Assembly: GCA_026387135.1 (NCBI GenBank)
Contig: JAPLMH010000127.1
Location: 1-12,999, forward strand
Origin: Candidatus Omnitrophota bacterium
GTDB taxonomy: Bacteria > Omnitrophota > Gorgyraeia > 2-01-FULL-45-10
Direction of reading: 5' to 3'
DNA length: 12,999 nt
Shown here: piece after piece, positions 6,572-12,999 of the stretch
Numbering within the stretch: the stretch's first letter is position 1
Layout: each line of letters begins with the position of its first letter
Program-made: the position numbers and the translations under genes
The notes under the pieces: model-generated
What the model saw: only the letters and a program-made list of their open reading frames with translations
What the model was told of the DNA's origin: nothing
Database searches by the model: none

Positions 6572-7288
6572 TCATTTTATCATACGCCCAAGAGCCGCTG
6601 CAACTGCCGTTTCGACGCGCAGTATGCGGTCTCCTAAATTAACACATCTGCATCCGGCTCGCTTAAATGCCGATATTTCGTCGGGCAGGAATCCGCCTTC
6701 AGGCCCTATCACGAGCGTGAATGCGCCCCTGACGCCGCAAGGCAGCAATTCCGTGACGCCGTCCGGATGCGCTACAAAAGCACTCGTGCCTTTTATCATC
6801 CCGGGCAGATCATCCTCTACAAATACCTTAAATTTCATCCTGCGCAGAACCTCGGGCATAATAGTATCTTTTGCCTGTTCAAGGGCGAGGGCGAGCTGGG
6901 CTTTTATATTCTCCTCTTTTAAAACCGGACTCTGCCAATAACTCTTCTCCACTCTTTTCGAATGGATAAGTACTATCTTCTTTATTCCCAGCGCCGTGAC
7001 ATGCCCGAGAAGGCGATTAAAGACTATAGGCCTTGGCATGGCGAGCACCAACGTGCCCTGTATCGGGCTTGGCGGATCTTTGTAGAGAGCGACTTCCATC
7101 TCTAAAGATCTATCGTCTGCCGCGATCACACGGCCAACTCCGATCTTACCGCCGACTAAGCCTACGCATAGCTCATTCCCGGCATCCGGTTTAAGAAACT
7201 CACGTATATGCTTATACCGCCTGCCTGTTATAACGGCGCGCTTTCCGGAACCGGCGAGATCTTCTTCCGCTAGGAGTATAAGATTCAA
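6572..7288 (-). CDS. rsmE: 16S rRNA (uracil-1498-N3)-methyltransferase RsmE, TTG start
   Basis: RsmE uses S-adenosylmethionine to methylate N3 of U1498 in 16S rRNA. The SPOUT trefoil-knot motifs are clear: LVIGPEGGFLPDEI (GPEGGF at 195-200) and LGDRILRVETAVAAALGR (218-235). The segment HSKRVEKSYWQSP (109-121), followed by LALEQAKD, is also typical. The N-terminal PUA-like part includes LTGRR/HIREFLKPDAG-type residues. I place the start at TTG 7288-7286, giving MNLILLAEEDL, 238 residues and the normal length and N-terminus of this subgroup. The frame stays open to 7387, but that extension overlaps the upstream gene and adds an arginine-rich stretch foreign to the family. A weak GGGA lies upstream of the TTG. 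The gene follows the 81-residue protein by 19 bases and precedes the HD-GYP gene by 14. Confidence 0.93.
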   Translation of the reverse strand: MNLILLAEEDLAGSGKRAVITGRRYKHIREFLKPDAGNELCVGLVGGKIGVGRVIAADDRSLEMEVALYKDPPSPIQGTLVLAMPRPIVFNRLLGHVTALGIKKIVLIHSKRVEKSYWQSPVLKEENIKAQLALALEQAKDTIMPEVLRRMKFKVFVEDDLPGMIKGTSAFVAHPDGVTELLPCGVRGAFTLVIGPEGGFLPDEISAFKRAGCRCVNLGDRILRVETAVAAALGRMIK

Positions 7289-7307
7289 TATGATCCCGGT
7301 TTCATTA

Positions 7308-7553
7308 TTACAACTTGAATACCGTCTTATCGATCTTCTGTTTAGAAAACGCCGCCTTGACCTTATCAACCGAGCCCTGAAGGGCATTCAGGATCTTCGT
7401 GACTTCTTCCGGGGTAGATTCGTAACTTGAAGCCGCTAGATTTGTTATAAGCTCGATCTTCTGTATCGCGTTCACCACCCTCTTTGAAGCAAGCCGCTTA
7501 AACTTATCGCTCTTACTTTCACCTGCCACATCCTTCTCTTCATTATCCGCCAT
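7308..7553 (-). CDS. Small conserved helical protein, unknown function
   Basis: An 81-residue charged protein without signal peptide or membrane helix. Two helices are predicted from composition: about 16-42 (KFKRLASKRVVNAIQKIELI) and 47-70 (PEEVTKILNALQGSVDKVKAAF), separated by a short polar turn with SSYESTPEE. I have seen similar small proteins with an R-V-N-A-I/K-A-I-R-L-I-G-N-L pattern annotated as hypothetical in several uncultured phyla, but cannot name a family. A GGGAGGG ribosome site precedes the ATG. A TATAAT box lies 30 bases upstream, in a 72-base gap that is longer than the other gaps, so an internal promoter may start here. It is probably co-transcribed with rsmE. Confidence 0.8.
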   Translation of the reverse strand: MADNEEKDVAGESKSDKFKRLASKRVVNAIQKIELITNLAASSYESTPEEVTKILNALQGSVDKVKAAFSKQKIDKTVFKL

Positions 7554-7582
7554 ACATCCCTCCCATTTTTATATGTGGTCAC

Positions 7583-7588
7583 ATTATA
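7583..7588 (-). promoter_or_regulatory. Candidate internal -10 box upstream of the 81-residue protein gene
   Basis: TATAAT on the minus strand is a perfect -10 consensus, 30 bases before the ATG at 7553. The hexamer 17 bases upstream (TATCCA) is a poor -35. The gap it lies in (7554-7625) separates the secreted-protein cluster from the rsmE and c-di-GMP genes, so it may be where a new transcript begins. AT-rich gaps give such boxes by chance. Confidence 0.35.
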
Positions 7589-7625
7589 TTAGAAAAATCG
7601 TTCTTTGGATATTCTTTTTATCGGT

Positions 7626-7934
7626 CTACCGGACTCCTGAATCATATCTTTTAAGGGTAGCGCGCGGGATCCTTCGGCCCTGAGGGTCCAGGGTATAGTC
7701 GTTCCTGTATTTATCCTTGCCGATCTCCATATTGACCTCCAGGTTACCCGTAATAAGCGCATCTGCCTTATTGACTATGGCGGTAACCGTATCCGGCACT
7801 ACTTCTAATCCTTTTGTCTTCTCTTCTGCGGCATAAAGAGACGCGCATATCGATGCGACAACTACGAAGACCATAAGCGTGCGCGACAGGTTGCCTCTCG
7901 GCGCGTACATTATATGCGGTATCTTTTTCATCAT
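7626..7934 (-). CDS. Small secreted protein, unknown function
   Basis: A 102-residue protein with a probable Sec signal. The N-terminus is long and basic (to R18), followed by the hydrophobic core LMVFVVVASICASLYA, with cleavage likely near A35-A36. About 67 mature residues remain, rich in charged and beta-prone residues, including DYTLDPQGRRIPRATLKRY near the end. No family is recognised. Two adjacent ATG codons are possible starts; the first overlaps the stop of the 514-residue secreted protein (ATGA), so the two are coupled and may be partners. A later ATG at residue 9 would shorten the basic leader and leave the signal intact. Confidence 0.72.
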   Translation of the reverse strand: MMKKIPHIMYAPRGNLSRTLMVFVVVASICASLYAAEEKTKGLEVVPDTVTAIVNKADALITGNLEVNMEIGKDKYRNDYTLDPQGRRIPRATLKRYDSGVR

Positions 7935-9475
7935 TTCTTTTGGGATCTGGATCTGTTTGCTTTGTAGAGACTGTCTCCCAGATATTCGCGCGCCAGGGCT
8001 TCTTTATCGATACCTTCTTCCGACCAGTCGTATTCCATGATGATCAGCGTAAGCAAGACATCCAGGAAAGGCTGGCTCTCCAGGTTTTTATGGCTATTGT
8101 AGAAGGCCACAAATTTATCTGCATAGTATTCCGGACTCTTGCTTATAGTCACCCATTCTTCTGTGCCGGCTCTTATGAAAAGGCCCAGGAGTTTTTTGCG
8201 AGCACTTTCATTTAAGCCGGTGTAATCCTTCCCGAGGAAATTGGATGAGTTTTTATTGATGAGATTCATGTCGCGCAGGGCGCGATCGAGCATCCTTTTG
8301 GCCTTTGCCTTAACATCCCTGACCCTGTCGGTTTCAGGCGGATTGCCCGTTAATCCGGGAGCCTTGCCTTTGCCGGACGACTGTTTAGGAGTTTCCTTTT
8401 CCGGAGGTTGTGGGCTTTTTACGTTTCCCGGACCACCGGGACCCTCGCCTCCCTGAGGCGGCTCTCCGGAATTGTACCATGGGCTCGATGGCTGGCCCGG
8501 CACGTATCCGTCATCCTGGATCCTCTTAAGATAAGCGGTCACCGTAATGTCGAATGAACAATTCATGCTGCCTGTAGTATACGGCATCTTACCTATCAGG
8601 CCCTTCCCTGTTTTTACGTCGGAGATCGTTCTTGTTATTGGGCCTATTTTTAACCGCGCTATAGACAGGTTTTCTATCTTCAGCGGTGCTTTAAAGAAAG
8701 CACGGTTATATTCTTCGACAAATATCGGTGAGGAGAACAATTTCTGGCTCGGAGCTAAATTGGCGATCCTCAAGGCGGCGTCCGGTTCCAGCGTCGCCAT
8801 GAACGGCGTGATGGTAACCGCCGGGATCCCATTGCATATCGGGTAGAATAAACCCACCAGGGTCATATCCAGGTTAAAGTTGATCTTGTCATTAAGAGGA
8901 GCTTTTACAGAAGCTGCGGGCATAACCCCGAGCGGAATAGCCTCGGGAGGGTGATCACAGGAAATTGCGCCCAGAGCATCGCCGACTTTTGCTCCGGTGG
9001 AGGCCATGCGCCCATGGGCATCACTGAGTACATAGGAACCTGTTATGTTCTTGGGATATATTTTGAAATTCGACGTTGCTACCTCTACTTTGGATCCGCC
9101 GGTCGGCTCACTCATAAGGTAAACGCGGGTGGTAAAGCGGGATATATATGCGCATTTATAGTTCCACACTGTGTAAGTCGGTCTATCGTAGTTGGGGTCC
9201 CTGCTTGTATAGGCCGCTTTCTCATACCAATTGGCGTAAAGAATAAAACCTATATCGTATCTTTCGCCTTTTCCGGAATCGCAGTCTTTTTCATCCTGGT
9301 CTATGAAATTGACTTTGTTGTCCTTGGCCATATCTTCCGGGCTGGGTTCCTTAAAAGACGTCGTACCAGCGGGGGCAAGTACGGATTTGGGCTTTACCCC
9401 TTGCGTCTGGGCGAACAGGCCACCCGCAATGAGCAGGGCCGACAGGAGGATGCTGATCGATATCGATCTCTTCAT
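7931..9475 (-). CDS. Large secreted protein of unknown function with Gly/Pro-rich linker
   Basis: I choose ATG 9475-9473, giving 514 residues and a textbook Sec signal, MKRSISISILLSALLIAGGLFA. The frame extends to 9508, but that adds eleven residues in front of the signal, has no ribosome site and overlaps the upstream gene. The mature N-terminal part (about 25-325) looks beta-rich, with many aromatic residues and isolated cysteines at 65, 108, 173, 214 and 306. Residues about 326-385 are a disordered linker rich in Gly, Pro, Ser and Lys. The last 130 residues are charged and helical, with RVRDVKAKAKRMLDRALRDM at the front. No known domain is recognised. It lies between the DUF4870 membrane gene (one base away) and the small secreted protein, downstream of the repeat protein, so a role in the same envelope or surface structure is a reasonable guess. 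Confidence 0.82.
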   Translation of the reverse strand: MKRSISISILLSALLIAGGLFAQTQGVKPKSVLAPAGTTSFKEPSPEDMAKDNKVNFIDQDEKDCDSGKGERYDIGFILYANWYEKAAYTSRDPNYDRPTYTVWNYKCAYISRFTTRVYLMSEPTGGSKVEVATSNFKIYPKNITGSYVLSDAHGRMASTGAKVGDALGAISCDHPPEAIPLGVMPAASVKAPLNDKINFNLDMTLVGLFYPICNGIPAVTITPFMATLEPDAALRIANLAPSQKLFSSPIFVEEYNRAFFKAPLKIENLSIARLKIGPITRTISDVKTGKGLIGKMPYTTGSMNCSFDITVTAYLKRIQDDGYVPGQPSSPWYNSGEPPQGGEGPGGPGNVKSPQPPEKETPKQSSGKGKAPGLTGNPPETDRVRDVKAKAKRMLDRALRDMNLINKNSSNFLGKDYTGLNESARKKLLGLFIRAGTEEWVTISKSPEYYADKFVAFYNSHKNLESQPFLDVLLTLIIMEYDWSEEGIDKEALAREYLGDSLYKANRSRSQKK

Positions 9476-9476
9476 C

Positions 9477-9803
9477 TTATGAATTTTTTTCCGCGATATC
9501 GCCGGCAATCGGAAATTTGAACTTCTCGCCCTGATACGCTTTTACCATCAGCACTATCCAGATAACCAATTCAACGGCCCAGAATATCAGGTTTATCAAA
9601 GGGATAAACATAATAATAAACCCTATGACGAAGAGCCCGGCGAATACCACGATAGACTGCATAGCGTGAAATCTTACAAATTTATTCTCTTTCTCTATCA
9701 GATAAAATATCAAACCGGTGATGAACCCGAATACATAACATAAGAGCGCTTCCATATTCGGCTGCATGCCGGTCGACGTCTTGCCAAGATCTTTAACTTC
9801 CAT
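9477..9803 (-). CDS. DUF4870 family small membrane protein
   Basis: A 108-residue membrane protein of the DUF4870 (Tic20-like) family. It has three hydrophobic segments, about 18-36, 47-67 and 69-88. The family signature VRFHAMQS (43-50) comes after the first helix and a short charged loop (IEKENKF). The C-terminal AYQGEKFKFPIAGDIAE (89-105) is also typical. Such proteins are widespread; their function is not established. The ATG has a strong AAGGAGG ribosome site and lies 13 bases after the giant repeat protein. Its position between a surface-type repeat protein and two secreted proteins may reflect shared expression only. Confidence 0.9.
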   Translation of the reverse strand: MEVKDLGKTSTGMQPNMEALLCYVFGFITGLIFYLIEKENKFVRFHAMQSIVVFAGLFVIGFIIMFIPLINLIFWAVELVIWIVLMVKAYQGEKFKFPIAGDIAEKNS

Positions 9804-9816
9804 ATTCCCTCCTTTT

Positions 9817-12800
9817 TTATTTGCCCAAACCTTTTACTGTAAACGTCGGCGTCTTCTTCTGTGTGGTAGTGCCTGAAGAGCTGCCGCCCTGGTCAACGGT
9901 CGTTGTAGTCACCCTCGGCGGCGTATATGTCGTCGGCGGGGTGTAAGGCGGCGGAGAAGAGGTGCCCGGCTTCTTAGGCTTACCAAGCGATCCCAAAATA
10001 TCCGATACCGCTGCCGCGCTCGCGCCGTCATAAGAAGAGGTACGGGGCTTAGCTCTGGGTATAACATTGATAGTATGCCCCACATTATTATTCTTTTCGT
10101 TAGATTCCTTTATGCTGTTATCGGGGTCGACTATAAGGCTCAGCTTATGCTTTCCAAAAGTATTGAACCAATAGTTGTCGACCTGAATGGAGTCCGTAGC
10201 TCCCGCCTTTACAAGCGGCTTGACCGACTGTCTTATAACTTTGCCGGCGATCAGGATCTGGACTTTAAGGTTCTTTATATCGGCTTTTGAGTCATTGCTG
10301 AACGCCGCGTATATGGAACCTTTCTCGCCCTGGTATATCTCATCCAGATAGTCTTTGGCGCCGTTGGGGATGAAACCGATATCTACGGCACGCGCGTCAG
10401 GAGGCTCTGACTTGGGCTTTTCCGGCCCGCTGTCCGAAGGATGTCCGATCTTCGGTCCCGATGTCGGCGCAAGCTCCCGGCGGCCATCGAGGATCCGTAA
10501 CAGGGGGTTCTTTGTGACCGTGATCACCTTTGTATAATGACCTCCAAGGCTTTCAATCGACAACATTAAAGTATGCGGCCCTAGCCCGGCAAATTTTACG
10601 TCTTCCACCCAGTATTCTTTGCTCTTCGGATATGGAGGGTCGAATTGCACTCCTCTGCTTGCCAATCGCTTATCGTCATCCCTGACATAGAGACACGCTT
10701 GATACGACCCATTGTTATTAGGCATATTAAATCCGGCCGTATACTTGATCCTGTAGGTACCTGTAATGGCCGCCGTTGTCGTAGGCCCGTTCGAGTCGTA
10801 AAGCTCTAGTTCGCCGAAGAAGCCGAGGGGCTCTCCGGGGTCTACTGTCACCGGCAGTTCGGTACATAGCATCGAGTCCATAAAGAGGGATGCCTTATGC
10901 TGCCCCGGGGAATCGAATACCACATTTTCCACATATCCGATCGTGAGTCCAGGACTCGGATTTATACTTACCGGTGCATCCTTCCTGACCACATCGTCGA
11001 CTTTTACCATTAAGGGCATATTTTCAATAGCGGCTTTCCCGTTATTCACCACGGTATACTTTATCTTGTATGCTTCGTGCCGCGTCGCCCGCCGCACCGG
11101 TTCACCGCGATAGTTATAAAGCTCGATCTTGGCACCGACATAGGGGCGAAGCGCCGTGATCGTTTTAGGAAAGGTCTTATCCTCATCGATAAGCAGCATT
11201 ATCGAATGGCTCCCGATGCGGTCAAACTTGATATTTTCTATCCAGCCATCTTTCACCCCGGGAGAGCGATTTAGATTTACTGTCTTATCTTCTTTCTGCG
11301 CGCCATCCACCTTCACCCTGACTCTGACGTTGCGCTGTTCTTCCCACCTCTGATTGCGCACGATCCAGTTTACGCGGCCTGTCTGGTTGGTGCCGATGGT
11401 ATCGGTGGGATCGCCGAAGCCGGTTACATAAAATTTTAATTCTCCGCTTACATGATGAACGCCGGCGGGCCGTACGTCAATGTAGTCCTGTGTATGGCTC
11501 TTTTGGCCTTTCCTGTCATTCGGATCGATATCGCATTCCATTAAATACCTGCCCACGGCATTCATCCGGCGATGAATGTTGTTCTCTTTCAAAATTATCG
11601 TGGAATTTGCCGGCATTCTTGCTTGATCCCCCGTGTCCTTTACAAACGCTCTATCAAATTTCAGGACACGCCTCAGATTGGGTATTATCTGGTTCGCGCG
11701 GTTAGTGATCTCGGCAAAGACGTAGCCGGTATCGCCCGTATAAACCGTCCGTTCTATTCTTCCCGTTACGTCGGACCAGAAACCTACTCTATCGCAATAT
11801 ACGGACCTCGCCACCTGCTCAGTTAGTGGACTGTTAACGTGTATCGTTCTCGTCTTCGAATCAAACCGGCCCTGTGTATTTTGCGGGTCGATGGTGGCAT
11901 AGACCTCATATGTACCCGGAACAGTAAAAGTTTTGTTGAAACTGGGATAGACTTTCTGATTGGGCCAGAATGAGTATGTCATCACCGGCTCATGCTTTAT
12001 TCCGTCTATTCCCAGCTCGATGGGCACATCGTTAACCTGAGCTTCATTCCAATTTTCCACGATCGCATATACTGCCGCGTTATCATTTACAAGGCAGTTA
12101 CTATTCGGATAGTCCATGTTGGTATCCGGATTTCTGATTCCCACGCTGACCAAACTCAAAGGCGCCTCGGCTGCGGTTGCGCCCTTAACCGTTATCCACT
12201 TTCCATGCGCCTCACGCCTGCCCACGCTGTCCAGCGGGTCCACGTTAGCGTATATCTTAAATCTGCCGGGATGAGTGAAGGTCTTACTGAAGCCGGGCTC
12301 TTGCGTCTGATTGGGCCCGAATGAGCACGATACTGTGCCGAATTTTATACTGTCCATTCCTATGTCAACAGGCACAACATCAGGGACGGCGGCATTGTTA
12401 TTGTTCTGAATTTGGGCGTATATTGTAACGGGCTTGTCCACATAACAGACGTCATCCGCATAATCCTGTCCGGTATCCGTACTTTTGATCGCTAATTTGA
12501 CAAAGGTCAAAGGTCCTGCGACGGCGCCTGCATTATCCGCAGGCTGAACATTGACCTCGAACGTACAGGTATTATTATTGTTTATATTCGTTTCGCGCGG
12601 ATCATTTAAAGGATTTACCTCCAGGCGAAGGGTGTGCGGGCCCTGTGCGTTAAATGTATAAGGTATGGGCGGAATACTTACCTCCCGGCCGGCCGGCACC
12701 GGAGAGATCGGGGTTTCGCACGCAAAACCATTATTATCAGTGACCCTGACAGAGGACGCTGTAGCGTCGGCGGTGCCTAAGTTAGTTACGGCCGTAACGA

Positions 12801-12999
12801 TCGTTATCGGCTGACCGACTGTAATCTGACCGGCCATCAGGCCGGCATTATCCGCAACATACAGACGCGTTCCGATAAGGTCTACTAGGCCTTCCGCTGG
12901 TTCGGGCGGAGGCGCAGGTGGCTCGGGCGGAGCGGCAGGGTCAATAACCTCGATCGTCGCCAGTGAGTCGTTATTATTATTGATATTAGTCTCTCCGGG
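9817..12999 (-). CDS. Giant multi-CARDB-repeat (Ig-like) surface or secreted protein, C-terminal 1060 residues (5' end outside window)
   Basis: The frame is open through the right edge, so the true start is not visible; the ATG at 12837 lies inside a repeat. Residues 1-18 end one CARDB unit (GETNINNNN), and 20-36 are a Pro/Glu/Ala linker. At least eight Ig-sized units of about 100-115 residues follow. Units 1 and 8 are canonical CARDB, ending in NDPRETNINNNN and in DPDNSIKESNEKNNN. Units 2 and 3 are close paralogs, unit 4 is a divergent relative, and units 5-7 form another subfamily. Between units 7 and 8 lies a charged Pro-rich linker (about 830-870), and the last 75 residues are rich in Thr, Pro, Ser and Lys. 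No catalytic motif, LPXTG or autotransporter domain is seen. CARDB-type beta sandwiches usually serve adhesion or extracellular scaffolding. Export is presumed. Confidence 0.88.
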   Translation of the reverse strand, partial: PGETNINNNNDSLATIEVIDPAAPPEPPAPPPEPAEGLVDLIGTRLYVADNAGLMAGQITVGQPITIVTAVTNLGTADATASSVRVTDNNGFACETPISPVPAGREVSIPPIPYTFNAQGPHTLRLEVNPLNDPRETNINNNNTCTFEVNVQPADNAGAVAGPLTFVKLAIKSTDTGQDYADDVCYVDKPVTIYAQIQNNNNAAVPDVVPVDIGMDSIKFGTVSCSFGPNQTQEPGFSKTFTHPGRFKIYANVDPLDSVGRREAHGKWITVKGATAAEAPLSLVSVGIRNPDTNMDYPNSNCLVNDNAAVYAIVENWNEAQVNDVPIELGIDGIKHEPVMTYSFWPNQKVYPSFNKTFTVPGTYEVYATIDPQNTQGRFDSKTRTIHVNSPLTEQVARSVYCDRVGFWSDVTGRIERTVYTGDTGYVFAEITNRANQIIPNLRRVLKFDRAFVKDTGDQARMPANSTIILKENNIHRRMNAVGRYLMECDIDPNDRKGQKSHTQDYIDVRPAGVHHVSGELKFYVTGFGDPTDTIGTNQTGRVNWIVRNQRWEEQRNVRVRVKVDGAQKEDKTVNLNRSPGVKDGWIENIKFDRIGSHSIMLLIDEDKTFPKTITALRPYVGAKIELYNYRGEPVRRATRHEAYKIKYTVVNNGKAAIENMPLMVKVDDVVRKDAPVSINPSPGLTIGYVENVVFDSPGQHKASLFMDSMLCTELPVTVDPGEPLGFFGELELYDSNGPTTTAAITGTYRIKYTAGFNMPNNNGSYQACLYVRDDDKRLASRGVQFDPPYPKSKEYWVEDVKFAGLGPHTLMLSIESLGGHYTKVITVTKNPLLRILDGRRELAPTSGPKIGHPSDSGPEKPKSEPPDARAVDIGFIPNGAKDYLDEIYQGEKGSIYAAFSNDSKADIKNLKVQILIAGKVIRQSVKPLVKAGATDSIQVDNYWFNTFGKHKLSLIVDPDNSIKESNEKNNNVGHTINVIPRAKPRTSSYDGASAAAVSDILGSLGKPKKPGTSSPPPYTPPTTYTPPRVTTTTVDQGGSSSGTTTQKKTPTFTVKGLGK
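10516..11445 (-). repeat. Three related Ig-like units (subfamily B) inside the repeat protein
   Basis: Units begin at about 11445, 11136 and 10815, with periods of 103 and 107 residues. Each starts with [GA]-[EK]-[LI]-[KE]-[FL]-Y. A central [WY]-[IV]-E-[DN]-[VI]-[KV]-F-D/A segment is followed by G-x-H-x3-L-x-[IM]-[DE]. This differs from canonical CARDB, which ends in an Asn-rich turn. The third unit lacks the standard central strand pattern and has an insertion with NMPNNNGSYQ. Confidence 0.72.
11836..12516 (-). repeat. Two near-tandem Ig-like units (subfamily A) inside the repeat protein
   Basis: The units at 12516-12187 and 12165-11836 each encode 110 residues and are 117 residues apart. 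They share PL-[TS]-x-V, DT-x2-DY, G-[MI]-D-x-IK, S-F-x-PNQ, F-x-KTFT-x-PG and YA-x-[VI]-DP. Both give GR before the last strand. Conservation is much stronger than between ordinary CARDB units, pointing to a fairly recent duplication. The unit that follows (to about 11480) keeps only YxxxxDIDPNDRKGQ and similar remnants. Confidence 0.8.

Noticed and set aside
7289..7387. N-terminal extension of RsmE to 7387
   Set aside because: It overlaps the 81-residue gene, is arginine-rich and absent from the family; TTG at 7288 fits the family start.
9476..9508. Eleven-residue extension of the 514-residue secreted protein
   Set aside because: No ribosome site, overlap with the DUF4870 gene, and it would push the signal peptide inward.
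8951..9520. 189-residue plus-strand frame opposite the secreted protein
   Set aside because: Antisense to a gene with a clear signal peptide and good operon fit; the composition is that of a shadow frame.
12835..12837. ATG at 12837 as start of the repeat protein
   Set aside because: The frame remains open to the right edge and codes for the end of a further CARDB unit and a Pro-rich linker, so the ATG is internal.

Overview
The window is a dense bacterial segment in which every gene I can support lies on the minus strand, so transcription runs from the right end to the left. Genes abut or overlap by a few bases (several ATGA stop/start overlaps), and there is only one non-coding gap over 100 bases. 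The organism looks like an uncultured Gram-negative bacterium: there are a lipoprotein signal, Sec signal peptides, a free periplasmic sensor-type protein and a thiol peroxidase. AUA and AGG codons are frequent and the base composition is roughly balanced. Together with the beta-repeat protein at the left edge and the CxxC-x17-CxxC protein, this makes me lean toward Omnitrophota (Candidatus Omnitrophica). That assignment is an inference; there is no rRNA or universal phylogenetic marker other than rsmE.

Right third (12999 to 7626): an envelope or secretion cluster. It starts with the C-terminal 1060 residues of a giant protein made of CARDB-like Ig-fold repeats. A small three-helix DUF4870 membrane protein, a 514-residue secreted protein of unknown function and a 102-residue secreted protein follow, all tightly spaced.

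Middle (7553 to 2175): a small helical conserved protein; RsmE (16S rRNA m3U1498 methyltransferase, most likely starting at a TTG); a membrane HD-GYP c-di-GMP phosphodiesterase overlapping a membrane GGDEF protein of inverted architecture; a C_GCAxxG_C_C redox protein fused to a DUF2892 membrane domain; a periplasmic Cache-type protein; thiol peroxidase Tpx; and a lipoprotein. Spacing suggests one transcript, closed by a hairpin terminator at 2124-2150. The contents suggest c-di-GMP turnover linked to envelope and redox sensing, but only adjacency supports that link.

Left part (1956 to 1): a second transcription unit, with a plausible promoter at 1982-2011. It holds a four-helix PF04020-type membrane protein, a CxxC-x17-CxxC zinc-ribbon protein, a DEDDh 3'-5' exonuclease and the first 94 codons of a beta-repeat protein that runs off the left edge.

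No tRNA, rRNA, CRISPR array, insertion sequence, phage module or recognised defence system was seen. The most unusual items are the multi-subfamily repeat protein with its secreted neighbours, the inverted GGDEF protein, the redox-protein/DUF2892 fusion and the beta-repeat protein at the left edge.
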